A DNA stretch of 64,000 nucleotides from [Scytonema hofmanni] UTEX 2349 (GCF_000582685.1 NZ_KK073765.1:150559-214558); one strand, 5' to 3'; positions 45,053 to 53,500 are shown, counted from the first letter of the stretch. Translations and numbers: made by a program. The notes: generated from the letters alone by a model not told the origin.

Positions 45053-46033
45053 TCACCAATTCCCTAACTTTTTGTAATTTTTGTCAACCCAGTTATAAAT
45101 TATGATTCGGCGGTTTAATTTTGTTGCATCAGCAATACAATTAGCTGTTCCTCCAGGTTGTCCATCCCAGATTACAATTATCATGTCGTGGGCATTTTTT
45201 ATTTGATTAACCATCCAACGGTTGCGAGCATTTAAATATTTAATGCCACCTGCTTCTTGATAGGTCAGGTTAGAAACAAACTTGATACTGTCGCATTGGG
45301 ATAACAACTGGTAGTACTTCTCTTGGTCGGATTTATTCCATGCAAGTTCAAGATTGGTGCAGGGTACGGCAGCAGTTAGGTTTATTTCAATGGGGTATTT
45401 GCCCTTTAGCCCCAAGACTATTTCTGTGGCAGCGGTATCGATTCCTAGTGCCATACCCGAATAAAACTGGATGCGTTTGTATCCCCATTCAAGTGCGCGA
45501 ACGCAAGCACGAACAATCATGCCTTCAAGTCGGCTATGTACCTGCTTCCATCCCGACTCATCAAATTTTTGATGCCTGTTTCCTGTAAATGCCACTTTTA
45601 GGGTTGGTTTATCTTCGATAAGGCAATCAACAAACTCCTGGGGCAGCCAGATATTGGGAGGAAGATTGAAATTTGCAATCAGGGAAGCTATCTCTAAGTC
45701 GGTGTATCCAGCAAGGTTGCATCCAATCCTGGTTGTTAGGAATTCTAGTTCAGGATGAGTATTTGCATATTCGACTAGTTTCTCAATTTGGGATTTGATT
45801 TGGGGAAGGGGAATTGACCGGATACCCTTATTTAGGTCTTTGGTTGCGATCGCCCAGGATTGTCCTTGCCGTCCTTGGGGATTGCCGTATTCTGCATTGC
45901 AGTACTGTCGCGCAAATAAAGCACTTCCAGCGCCATGTCTTCCTTCTGTGTTGCTGCCAAAGACAAAAATCTGGTCTTTTAGTAGTTTGGTAATTCTGTC
46001 AGGAATAATTTTGTAGGGATGATTATTTGCCAT
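45053..46033 (-). CDS. fusion of macro-like (A1S_2505 type) and SLOG domains
   Basis: A 326-residue protein. Residues 1-145 have DQIFVFGSNTEGRHGAGSAL, GNPQGRQGQSWAIATKDL and GCNLAGYTDLEIASL, matching the phage-linked A1S_2505 family, which is close to macro-type ADP-ribose binders. Residues about 146-326 have VAFTGNRHQKFDES, FYSGMALGIDTAATE, ARNRWMVNQIKNAHDMIIVI and DGQPGGTANCIADA, a SLOG (YpsA-like) nucleotide-binding domain. SLOG domains sense or process NAD- or ADP-ribose-like nucleotides in conflict systems. A protein uniting both suggests recognition and handling of such ligands; that is inference. Confidence 0.8.
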   Translation of the reverse strand: MANNHPYKIIPDRITKLLKDQIFVFGSNTEGRHGAGSALFARQYCNAEYGNPQGRQGQSWAIATKDLNKGIRSIPLPQIKSQIEKLVEYANTHPELEFLTTRIGCNLAGYTDLEIASLIANFNLPPNIWLPQEFVDCLIEDKPTLKVAFTGNRHQKFDESGWKQVHSRLEGMIVRACVRALEWGYKRIQFYSGMALGIDTAATEIVLGLKGKYPIEINLTAAVPCTNLELAWNKSDQEKYYQLLSQCDSIKFVSNLTYQEAGGIKYLNARNRWMVNQIKNAHDMIIVIWDGQPGGTANCIADATKLNRRIIIYNWVDKNYKKLGNW

Positions 46034-46152
46034 TTCGTTCTTTTACCCAAAAGATGCATATTGGGGTATCTGTGGTTAAATTTCTTTAATTCTGCTTGAG
46101 CAGCAGTTAGGTTGTTCCACAATTCCATCTCTCCATAAACACCTCTTATCAT
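45979..46152 (-). CDS. possible small protein upstream of the SLOG fusion
   Basis: ATG at 46150-46152 opens a 57-residue frame with MELWNNLTAAQAELKKFNHR in its first part. It overlaps the first 55 nt of the SLOG fusion gene, in another frame, so it could be a leader peptide with coupled translation. An inner ATG at residue 9 is also possible. Low confidence. Confidence 0.3.
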   Translation of the reverse strand: MIRGVYGEMELWNNLTAAQAELKKFNHRYPNMHLLGKRTKWQIIIPTKLFLTELPNY

Positions 46153-46250
46153 TGCTTATTGTCTATAATTTGGATGAGTGAAAATTAAGGGTGATGCGTC
46201 CTTACTATAATTTTTTATTAGCCAAAAAATACAGTACTTGTCCATTTTAT

Positions 46251-46286
46251 ATAAACTGATAGTAGAATGAATTACTATCAGTTTAT
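46251..46286 (-). terminator. hairpin terminator
   Basis: ATAAACTGATAGTA pairs perfectly with TACTATCAGTTTAT (14 bp) around an 8-nt loop, just after the stop of the leftward 124-residue gene at 46294. T-rich sequence lies on the + side as well. Confidence 0.65.
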
Positions 46287-46293
46287 ATTTTTA

Positions 46294-46668
46294 TTATGCT
46301 GACTGTTTAATCTGGGTTAAGGCTATTAACATTTCTTCTCGATTGAGATGTCGTTTCTTATCTGTTTTAGATTCTTGGATAGCGTAACTCCATTTTATTC
46401 CAGCTTGTGAGCATTTTTTTCTCAACTGTTGAACAGTTATCGGTTTGGTTGTAGATAGTTGATTTTTGTTGTTGTTAGATATCCTAATTTGGGATTTTTC
46501 AGTTAAGATTTCGCTTTTGCTTACAGTGTGTTTTATAAATGTATTACGGCGACAGTCCTTTTCAAAGGCGACAGATATTTCTAGTATGAATTGGAAAATA
46601 AAGAGAGTAGAAAATCCGTAGATGAGGATGTAGAGGATTGCTGTTAGGATAAACTGTGCTAATTCCAT
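46294..46668 (-). CDS. membrane protein with SAP-like C-terminus
   Basis: A 124-residue protein with one or two N-terminal spans (residues about 5-33, TAILYILIYGFSTLFIFQFI). A Ser/Asn-rich linker follows, then a small helical domain VQQLRKKCSQAGIKWSYAIQ with a closing EEMLIALTQI, which resembles a SAP-like or Rho-N-like DNA-binding fold. A membrane-tethered nucleic-acid binder is possible. It ends at a strong terminator. Confidence 0.65.
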   Translation of the reverse strand: MELAQFILTAILYILIYGFSTLFIFQFILEISVAFEKDCRRNTFIKHTVSKSEILTEKSQIRISNNNKNQLSTTKPITVQQLRKKCSQAGIKWSYAIQESKTDKKRHLNREEMLIALTQIKQSA

Positions 46669-46707
46669 TGTTTTAACTTTTGTTGATATAACTTTAACTG
46701 GTTGTTT

Positions 46708-46968
46708 ATGAAGCGATATACCAGTTGTTGCTTATATCAAGCGTCAGCTTTTGTGGTGTTTTCAAAAAAAAGAGGACAATATTGCTCTATTGGATTTGAT
46801 ATTACATCAAAACCAAAATTTTTTATATTACAAGATGTAGTTATAGGGGTTTGTCCCGATCGCATGGGTAGTACCTCTGGTTTGACTAAACTTTTGGTTC
46901 AAGCAGTCGAAGACAATTTGCTGGTTGTGTCCTTTTTTGGGGATGAATTCTTAGTGTTAGCACGGTAG
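46708..46968 (+). CDS. possible small hypothetical protein
   Basis: An 86-residue frame from ATG 46708 (an upstream TTG adds two codons), reading RYTSCCLYQASAFVVFSKKR and later LTKLLVQAVEDNLLVVSFFG. It ends about 105 nt before a bidirectional terminator, which gives some support. No family is recognised and the ribosome site is weak. Confidence 0.35.
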   Translation: MKRYTSCCLYQASAFVVFSKKRGQYCSIGFDITSKPKFFILQDVVIGVCPDRMGSTSGLTKLLVQAVEDNLLVVSFFGDEFLVLAR

Positions 46969-47073
46969 AAAGATATCAAAACATTCATGACACTGTTGCA
47001 AAATAATATAGCTAATAGACTGGCTAATAAATGGGAAAACGAACTTGAGTTATAGCCTTTAAAAAAAATAAAA

Positions 47074-47099
47074 ATGGTTAAGACTTTACTCTTAACCAT
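47074..47099. terminator. bidirectional terminator between convergent genes
   Basis: ATGGTTAAGA/TCTTAACCAT (10 bp) around a 6-nt loop, with an A-rich run (AAAAAAAATAAAA) on the left and CTTTTTA on the right. It can end both the leftward Gp157-like gene and any rightward transcript. Confidence 0.75.
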
Positions 47100-47171
47100 C
47101 TTTTTAAAAATCTTATAAGTGAAAATGAAAGTCTAATCTGTTTATTTTTGATGCATTATTGTGGGTAGCCA

Positions 47172-47774
47172 CTAGTTGTGGTTTTTCTTACTGCGGGCTT
47201 TTCCACCTGATTGCATTTTAAATCGTACTTGCTTTCCGACAGCCATTTCAGCAATGTTGCTCACATCTCTACCAGATTTATGTGCCTCTAGAATTGCCTT
47301 GTTATTAGCTTGGTACTTAATAACTCTAAATTCATCAGGAAAATCTTCATCATCTACCTCTACTAGTAAGTTAGCTACTTTGGTTGGGTTATCCCTGATT
47401 TCAATTACCCTTTCCTTGCCGAGGTTTCTGTCGTTGATTAGCCCAATTTTGTGGAGGTGGATGAGAGTGCGTTTGATTTGTTCAAGTTGGGTCTTCCGGC
47501 GTAAAATCACCTTATCGTGGAGTTCGATTGCCCGTGCTTTTCTTTCCTCCCATACTTCCAGATCAAGATTTAGCTGATCGACAACCCAGGCGATCGCATC
47601 AATTTTGGTTTCCATGCCATCCTGGATTGCTATGAGGTTCTGGAGAAGTTCCTCAACTTTGCCCTCTTCCCCTAACTCAGAAGCGGATTCGATTTTTCCC
47701 CAGAGTTTGGCGGCATCGAGGGATAGCTCTTTGAGGGTGAGTTGGTTGATTGAACGTTCTATTGCTTGAGTCAT
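47172..47774 (-). CDS. siphovirus Gp157-like protein
   Basis: A 200-residue, highly helical protein. It has NQLTLKELSLDAAKLWGKIE, then EGKVEELLQNLIAIQDGMET and IDAIAWVVDQLNLDLEVWEE, with repeated charged heptads, as in the Gp157 family (phage proteins linked to resistance to phage or to DNA metabolism). The tail is basic (QVRFKMQSGGKARSKKNHN). The AGGA site is 9 nt before the ATG. A small gene lies upstream on the same strand. Confidence 0.7.
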   Translation of the reverse strand: MTQAIERSINQLTLKELSLDAAKLWGKIESASELGEEGKVEELLQNLIAIQDGMETKIDAIAWVVDQLNLDLEVWEERKARAIELHDKVILRRKTQLEQIKRTLIHLHKIGLINDRNLGKERVIEIRDNPTKVANLLVEVDDEDFPDEFRVIKYQANNKAILEAHKSGRDVSNIAEMAVGKQVRFKMQSGGKARSKKNHN

Positions 47775-47853
47775 GATTTGTTCCTACTGATATGAAAAAC
47801 CACTGCCGACAAGGTTGACAACTGGTGGAGGAGGGGTTTCACAAACGCTCTTT

Positions 47854-47952
47854 CACTCATTGGACAGCAACCGAAGTGAAATATTCATGGAGCGTCTCGT
47901 AGAGACGCTCCGCGAACACAGACAGTCTATGTAGAAGGCTGTCCAATGAGTG
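47854..47952. repeat. nested palindrome element (99 bp)
   Basis: A 15-bp perfect inverted repeat (CACTCATTGGACAGC at 47854-47868 and its reverse complement at 47938-47952) encloses a second perfect stem, GGAGCGTCTC/GAGACGCTCC at 47889-47911 with loop GTA, followed by CGCGAA. It looks like a miniature mobile element or a regulatory cruciform, in the 230-bp gap between two small genes. Confidence 0.75.
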
Positions 47953-48001
47953 TCCAGGTTCAGCCCAAGGGTGAAAGTCGGCTTGTGAGGGTAGATTTGG
48001 C

Positions 48002-48169
48002 TTAATAGTTGTACTGCATGTGGAAATAGTCCGACTTTAAGAGCGCCATCTCTGCAATTGTGTCGTAGTAATCCGCTTCGTCTTTTACTGTGCTGACTTG
48101 CTGTTGTTGTGGTGCAGGTTTTGCGCTTGTTTGGTTGGCTTTTAGTCTAGAATTAGTGGTAGTTTTCAT
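48002..48169 (-). CDS. small hypothetical protein (55 aa)
   Basis: ATG at 48167-48169 to TAA at 48002-48004. The protein is NSRLKANQTSAKPAPQQQQV-rich at the start. Its end is a compact helix with DEADYYDTIAEMALLKSDYF. The Gln/Pro start with an acidic aromatic end reads as a real short protein, not as noise. It is the gene upstream of the Gp157-like protein, with the nested palindrome between them. Confidence 0.55.
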   Translation of the reverse strand: MKTTTNSRLKANQTSAKPAPQQQQVSTVKDEADYYDTIAEMALLKSDYFHMQYNY

Positions 48170-48254
48170 TTTTGGTGCAACTTCAATTCGCTCAAATTGA
48201 ATTGCACGTCAGTGCTTGCCGTGGTTTGGGACGTTTGAAGGGGAGAACTAATTT

Positions 48255-48682
48255 TTGCAAGGACTTCAGTAATTTGCTCGCTTGCTAGATAATTTAGAAT
48301 TCCAGTTGTCGGGTTCCTCAAATAGTAACGAGACTTCATCAACTAAACGTATATATGATTTAGAGCAAAAAATCGATTCGATAAATAATCGGTTGACTCA
48401 GTTTACCGAGGCAATTATGCAGCTTCAAAGTAATATTAATAATAAACCTCGGCGAGGAAAATCATACAACAGCAATTACTATTATCAAGGTCAATCTGTT
48501 AAAGTTCAGCCAATACCGGAAGAAAGTTTAGCCTCAAGGTTGGGGGTAACTCCAGAAAGTTTACGCAACGAAAGAGAAAGTCAACCAGCAGCACTTTTTT
48601 TGCTTGGTGTAAGCGTAAAGATACTTCTGGTATTGGCTGGGAATTTAATGAGAAAACAAATTTGTATCATCCAGTTACTTAA
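48255..48682 (+). pseudogene. decayed paralogue of the plasmid protein at 51054-51611
   Basis: The reading LASRLGVTPESLRNERES matches LAPRLGITPQSLIAEREK of the intact copy. The sense then jumps frame inside a run of seven T (GCACTTTTTTTGC) to FAWCKRKDTSGIGWEFNEKT and NLYHPVT, ending at TAA 48680-48682. On the N-terminal side a stop interrupts FLQGLQ-stop-FARLLD. So both ends are broken. Confidence 0.75.
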
Positions 48683-48971
48683 CTTTAATAAAACACTGTT
48701 TGCTCAAATTATCTATCAATTAAGCAATTAATAGATAATTTTATCTGCGGTCAAATATAATTTTATTGAAAATATATTTATTAATTGTGCAGAGCCTGCC
48801 TGAATCCGTTCTAAACCCCGTCCATTTTGAAACCTGGAGTTTTTAAGGAGAGTGTATTATTCTGTCGTGGCTTGAGTTCTGAACTTTACTCTAATTCCAA
48901 AAAACTATGGTTTTCAAGGTAGACGCGGTTTAATATAGATATTATCTTATTATTATTTTTTAAGTCACACC

Positions 48972-49289
48972 ATGACCGAAGCTAAACATACCCGTGTTGC
49001 CCGTCGGGGACGAATATTCCCCGAAATCCAATGGACAGAAGAACAATTTGCCCAATGGAAAGCAAAACAAGATGAGTTTTACCAGCGCTGCAAACCCATT
49101 TTCGATCTCGTCCAACCCGAACTAATTAAAACTCACTACAACTGGTACATGGCAGTCGAACCAGAAAGCGGTGAGTATTTTGTTGCATTAGATGAGATGA
49201 CTGCTATTAAAATGTCATCTCAAAAGCACCCAAAATGTCCCGTTTTTATATTTAAAATTAACGAGACTGGAGTTGCTGGGACAATATGA
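48972..49289 (+). CDS. hypothetical partner of an aspartic protease
   Basis: A 105-residue protein with a basic start (KHTRVARRGRIFPEIQW) and an alpha/beta body (VALDEMTAIKMSSQ, KCPVFIFKINETG). The stop overlaps the start of the next gene (ATGA), so they form a translationally coupled pair. Such cyanobacterial pairs have been seen repeatedly, but no function is established that I can name. An antidote role for the protease is possible. Confidence 0.7.
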   Translation: MTEAKHTRVARRGRIFPEIQWTEEQFAQWKAKQDEFYQRCKPIFDLVQPELIKTHYNWYMAVEPESGEYFVALDEMTAIKMSSQKHPKCPVFIFKINETGVAGTI

Positions 49290-49651
49290 TATCAGGAAGG
49301 TTTGGTGATGGAGAGGAGTTAATTTTTGAAATTGAATTGATTGCATTTGATGGATTTGAATTACCAATTGATGCAGTTTTAGATACGGGGTTTTCTGATT
49401 GGTTAGCTCTTGACAAGCAGGATTTGGAGGGATTTGATTGGGAATATTTAGGCGAAAGAAGTATGCTGATGGCAAGAGGTGTATCTAACTTTGATATTTA
49501 TGCTGGAAAAGTCAGAATTGATGGTGAGGTGTTTGATATTCCTGTTTATGCAGGTAATGGAGTACCTGAAGTTTTACTCGGTCGTCAATGGTTAAAAAAT
49601 AAGCGTTTGCTTGTTGATATGCCATTACTGTTATTGACTTTAGGATATTGA
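49286..49651 (+). CDS. retropepsin-like aspartic protease
   Basis: A 121-residue protein of the clan AA type: AVLDTGFSDWLALDKQDLE with the catalytic D-T-G (about residue 32-34) and a closing PEVLLGRQWLKNKRLL, the hydrophobic-G pattern. Such single-domain enzymes must dimerise to cut. The start ATG overlaps the stop of the 105-residue gene. The substrate is unknown. Confidence 0.8.
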   Translation: MISGRFGDGEELIFEIELIAFDGFELPIDAVLDTGFSDWLALDKQDLEGFDWEYLGERSMLMARGVSNFDIYAGKVRIDGEVFDIPVYAGNGVPEVLLGRQWLKNKRLLVDMPLLLLTLGY

Positions 49652-49750
49652 TACAAAAACGATCCCTTTTCTCCCCCTTAAAATGATTGTCATTCTTTAA
49701 TTCATCCTGCCTCTTGTTTTTCTTGGAATAATTTATTCTTTGGAAGCCCC

Positions 49751-50290
49751 TTATGCAGAAAGTTTTTCGGAAAAATTTACCTGCGACATAACTTGTGTGC
49801 GTATTGAATTAGCAGCCTTATCGGCAATTTCTTCTCTATCAGAATCAGTAAGAAGTACTGCAAGTAGTGATTTGAGGGCTTCGCGGTTAGATATAAACTC
49901 TTCACCGTATAAATCATTTTGTAACAAAGTAGCTTTTAAGCGAGGTACCAATTCAGGCGTAGGAGATAGCAACCGCTCTTTAATGCGTGCCCTTGCAGTC
50001 TCTGTTGCAGAAGTTGTACCTATACCTAAATCCCATGTTTCAATTATTAGCCTAACTTCGCGGTTGAGAGATACACGCAGCGTTGATAGACGACCAAATA
50101 AAGGAAGATTGAGCATTAAAGGTGCTAATGCACTACCCCAATCCAAACCAGCGCCGATAGTGCAATTTGCTTCATCTTCGATGCAAACAGCCTCATCAAG
50201 CCATCCTTCACCAAAAAGTAAATCTACAGCTTCTTGGGTTGTTATTGACTCGTTTGCCTCAAAATTATTATTTTGCTGTTGGTGATTCAT
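49751..50290 (-). CDS. hypothetical protein paired with GNAT enzyme
   Basis: A 179-residue protein. It has a Gln/Asn-rich start, then TTQEAVDLLFGEGWLDEAV and a mixed body, and a C-terminal helix pair (NREALKSLLAVLLTDSDREE). Its ATG overlaps the stop of the GNAT gene (ATGA). Tight coupling suggests a joint role. No family is recognised. Confidence 0.7.
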   Translation of the reverse strand: MNHQQQNNNFEANESITTQEAVDLLFGEGWLDEAVCIEDEANCTIGAGLDWGSALAPLMLNLPLFGRLSTLRVSLNREVRLIIETWDLGIGTTSATETARARIKERLLSPTPELVPRLKATLLQNDLYGEEFISNREALKSLLAVLLTDSDREEIADKAANSIRTQVMSQVNFSEKLSA

Positions 50291-50853
50291 AAATTTTTAC
50301 CTGATCTTCGTCTCAATGCACCATACTCAAAATAAACTAAATTATCATAGTCTTCTTCAGATCCGCAGTTCAACATGTTTTGTTTTTCGTAAAATCCTTC
50401 AGACCTTGGTAAGGAATGCAACCCAACTCTACCTTCATACCCTAACTCAACACTTCTAATTCTTGCGAAATTTAATAGTGCTTGACCAACACCTTTGAAT
50501 TGAGGCGGGCGTTGAATCTCAATTCGATTAGTTGGGGCAGTAGTAATGCCATCAACATAAACTAGCCTCTTACCAATATTTAACCGAGAACCGTGCATTT
50601 GCGTTTCTATTATCATTAATCCTTGGGTTTTGTTCTCGCACTCGACTGCGTAACCTTCAATATTTTCTTGATTGGCAATATATCTTAATTTGAATACCCA
50701 GTCCCAGTATTTATCTTCTTGACTAAATAACCTTAAGTTTTCCACCCAATAATTAACATAATCATCAACGTGTCTTTGTCCTAAATCTATCAAATAGGCT
50801 TCAACATATGTATTGTCAACACCCCTTTTTAATTCAATTTTTCGTTGCACCAT
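50287..50853 (-). CDS. GNAT-type N-acetyltransferase
   Basis: A 188-residue protein. The acetyl-CoA-binding pattern is PPQFKGVGQALLNFARIRSV (R/Q-x-x-G-x-G/A variant, about 135-152). It continues VGLHSLPRSEGFYEKQNM, which matches the GNAT C-terminal beta-bulge (S..FYEK.GM). The substrate could be a small molecule or protein. It is followed immediately by an overlapping partner gene. The pair resembles TA-like modules, but this GNAT lacks the DUF1778 partner. Confidence 0.7.
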   Translation of the reverse strand: MVQRKIELKRGVDNTYVEAYLIDLGQRHVDDYVNYWVENLRLFSQEDKYWDWVFKLRYIANQENIEGYAVECENKTQGLMIIETQMHGSRLNIGKRLVYVDGITTAPTNRIEIQRPPQFKGVGQALLNFARIRSVELGYEGRVGLHSLPRSEGFYEKQNMLNCGSEEDYDNLVYFEYGALRRRSGKNL

Positions 50854-51053
50854 TAGCTCCTAATTGTCATCTGCTTCTATTACCTCAATAATTCCAGCCT
50901 TATATCAGGGCGATCGCATCTAAATTAGTCCCGATCAAAACTGTGCTTTTACCCCCTGGATGATCAAATGATGAACCATAACCTGACCAAAAGTTAACGT
51001 CATCTCAAGGGTTATAGCCAAAACGGAAGATAAAACTTTGCATCAATCTGATT

Positions 51054-51611
51054 TTACTTGAGTGGGTGATACAGTTCGTCAAGAGCATTCCATTCCCAAG
51101 CCGTACTCATCGGATCGCGGTTTCGAGACCAACTCAAAAATTCTTTGGTGCTGAGTTTTTCTCTTTCTGCAATCAGGCTTTGGGGGGTGATGCCGAGTCT
51201 TGGGGCAAGGCTTTCATTTGTCCTTGGTTGCAGTTCAACTTGTGTTTGTTGGTACGGGTACGCCGTTTGTCTTCGCCCTTTGCTGTTGCTCAATCTCCCA
51301 GAGGCGATTGCCCGTTCGATAAGATCCAGCTTCTTGGCGATTCCTTCTAGTTTTGTTTCCACTGAGGAGCTTTGATCGGCAAGATGGGATTCCAGTTTAT
51401 CCAGCTTTTTCTCTAGCTGTTTAATTGATTTACTGCCTGCTGTTATATCGATATCATTTTTGCTATCAAATTTTCCTAGTAATTCCTCTAAGGCTTGCAG
51501 CAAGGCAATTGTATGCCCTTGTCTGTGTAGTTTTGATAATCGCCGAACCACCCCAATTAGTGGAACGGGCACGCGGATCATCTCGCTGGGTGGGGACTTT
51601 TGGTCAGGCAT
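51054..51611 (-). CDS. plasmid-associated protein with coiled-coil centre
   Basis: A 185-residue protein. The N-terminus MIRVPVPLIGVVRRLSKLHR and LLQALEELLG looks like a small DNA-binding or clamp-like region frequent on cyanobacterial plasmids. Residues about 60-110 form a coiled coil (IKQLEKKLDKLESHLADQ). The C-terminus LAPRLGITPQSLIAEREK is shared with the pseudogene at 48255. The start is the ATG at 51609-51611; ATG ten codons in is also possible. Function unknown; a replication or partition accessory role is a guess. Confidence 0.7.
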   Translation of the reverse strand: MPDQKSPPSEMIRVPVPLIGVVRRLSKLHRQGHTIALLQALEELLGKFDSKNDIDITAGSKSIKQLEKKLDKLESHLADQSSSVETKLEGIAKKLDLIERAIASGRLSNSKGRRQTAYPYQQTQVELQPRTNESLAPRLGITPQSLIAEREKLSTKEFLSWSRNRDPMSTAWEWNALDELYHPLK

Positions 51612-51670
51612 TTGATATCATTTTTGATATCGACAAGCTGATTATAAAAGGTTTAGTGGAATGCTGTAAT

Positions 51671-51853
51671 TCACTGAGTATTAATTGTGTCGATGTTTTT
51701 CATAATTGTCATATATCGATACAATTTGCGACAGGAGCGATAGGCTTCGCTATATCTACGCCAAGTAAAGTGTTTAACAGTTGGGAATCGGGTAGGATCT
51801 AAACCGACCTCCGAAATAATGGTTTGCACTGTTAAGATACCAAGACCATCAAT
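51671..51853 (-). mobile_element. IS110-family transposase remnant, C-terminal piece
   Basis: Leftward sense IDGLGILTVQTIISEVGLDP and TRFPTVKHF matches the IS110/IS116 C-terminal domain, then decays. The piece ends exactly at the IS4-like insertion (51854). It joins in frame, through the duplicated GACCATCAAT, with the piece at 53365-53500. Confidence 0.8.
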
Positions 51854-53364
51854 CTGACTTTTCCCGTTAAGTCTCTCTAGCAAGCTGCCAACCTTCACTC
51901 TTGTTGTGCAATTTTAACCAGCCCCTCCACAGTACCTGGATCCCAATCGGAGTTTTATGTCGATGTTCATGCGGAGCCACCAAGACGAGCGATGGCAACC
52001 AAGCGCCCAAGCAACTGTTAATACCTTGGGGAGTTTGGGTGATTTGGCGCTCATTACCTTGATCTCAAGGGGATTGAGCAGTTCAGTAGCGTTGGTATCA
52101 GGCTGGGTGCGGTGTAAATAAGTCAGCTGCAACAGTTCAACAGCAATTATACTCAAAAACCCAAGTAAAGCCTTCATACCATCGGCAGCAAGTCTGTATC
52201 GTTCAACTTGACACCCCGATTTTAAAATTTTATGATATTCCTCTACTCGCCAACGGTAAGAATACCAACGCAGAATTGTAGCAGCCATAGAAGCATCGGT
52301 GACTGCTTCTGTTGTCAATAACATCCATTCTACAGGAGTTTCACCTTCTGGACAATCTATTTCTATGGCATAAACAGCATAAACTTTAAGTGGATCTCGA
52401 TTATCAAAACGGTAAGGAGTACGGAGATTAACTTGGCAAAATCGCACCTCTAATTTAGCTTTGCGAGGAGAACGCTTACTAGTTTCTGGGAGTTGAATTT
52501 CTTGCCGTAATGAAATGGGTTGAGCTTCTAATTTGGCCCACAAGCGCTCACTGTTAGGGTCTAAACTCCGGTTTTGAGCAGCACGAACCACAACCCCTGT
52601 ATGCTGAAGTTCACGAACTTTATCAAAGACCTCTGCTATATCACCTTCACGATCAAAAACATGGATCACGCGAGTAGATTTGCTAACACTGCTTTCTATC
52701 GTAGTCAGTGCTTCTACCCAACGATAAGATTCTTTCTCCTCAAAGGGGCGTTTTCGGGCTTCATACCTAGCTTGCGCTTGGCGTTTTTTCTTCTGTTCTG
52801 GTGTCTCATATGAGTGGTGGCTTCTGTTTTGGCTCTCGATGCCAAACTTTTTGCCATAACATACCGAGTGATTGGCCAATTTCTGGATCTATTGCTAAAG
52901 CACTGTGCAATATTAAACCATTACCCCCTTTGCCAATTGGACCATAACCTTCTTTTTTAGCCACAATGTTGTCATAATCAAGAAAGGTAGTGTCTCCGAC
53001 GCACAGCACTACGGGAGCATTCCGCAACAGTTTCCGCCGTCATTTGACAGTGCGGCTCAATTATCTTGGAAAATTCCACTTTAGCGTTCCCAAAAACTCA
53101 TAAGCCCTCTTGAGTACGGTTCCAAGGAGTGAATATTTCCGACAGTGCTTTGCCAAATCCTTGACTTATAGCGTAGCCAAAAGACAAAAGCACGCTCATT
53201 CAAACGAATGTCGCCGTTCTTCACAAGTAGCAAAATTTTTCTCCCACCAGTCCAACATGATTTGTCACCTTTAGCACCCAATTTCAATTACTGTACCCTA
53301 TGTGCTGTCCTTTATCTAAAATCCTTTGTGAGCAAGCCTTTTGAGACTTAACGGGAAAAGTCAG
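51854..53364 (-). mobile_element. complete IS4-like insertion sequence, 1511 bp
   Basis: The two ends, CTGACTTTTCCCGTTAAGTC followed by TC at 51854-51875 and its exact reverse complement at 53343-53364, form 22-bp perfect terminal repeats. The flanks carry a 10-bp target duplication GACCATCAAT (51844-51853 and 53365-53374). Removing the element and one copy restores IDGLGIL in the interrupted IS110 transposase. Both ends are intact although the transposase is broken, so it could still be moved in trans. Confidence 0.93.
51914..53287 (-). pseudogene. frameshifted IS4-family transposase
   Basis: The main frame (51914-52879) holds RPFEEKESYRWVEAL, FDREGDIAEVFDKV and the YREK motif YSYRWRVEEYHKILK. 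The upstream part, VLCVGDTTFLDYDNI and GGNGLILHSALAIDPEIGQS with WQKVWHREPKQKPP (52806-53027), lies in another frame. The shift falls between KPPL and SYETP. A third frame shift lies before it (53081-53287). The protein is therefore not made whole unless frameshifting occurs. Confidence 0.8.
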
Positions 53365-53500
53365 GACCATCAATGGCCGTGAAGTCCACACCACTAATTC
53401 GGTAAAGATGGGTACGTAAATCAGGCATCGGGTTCATTACCTTGGGGTTTATGGCGGGGGTGCTTTGGTTGCGGAAGCGGAGATTCATTCAAATTAACAG
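53365..53500 (-). mobile_element. IS110-family transposase remnant, middle piece
   Basis: Leftward sense has LPQPKHPRHKPQGNEP, then (shifted by one frame) DLRTHLYRISGVDFTAIDG, ending at the IS4-like insertion. This is the IS110 region just before the C-terminal domain. The rest of the transposase N-terminus was not found. Confidence 0.75.
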
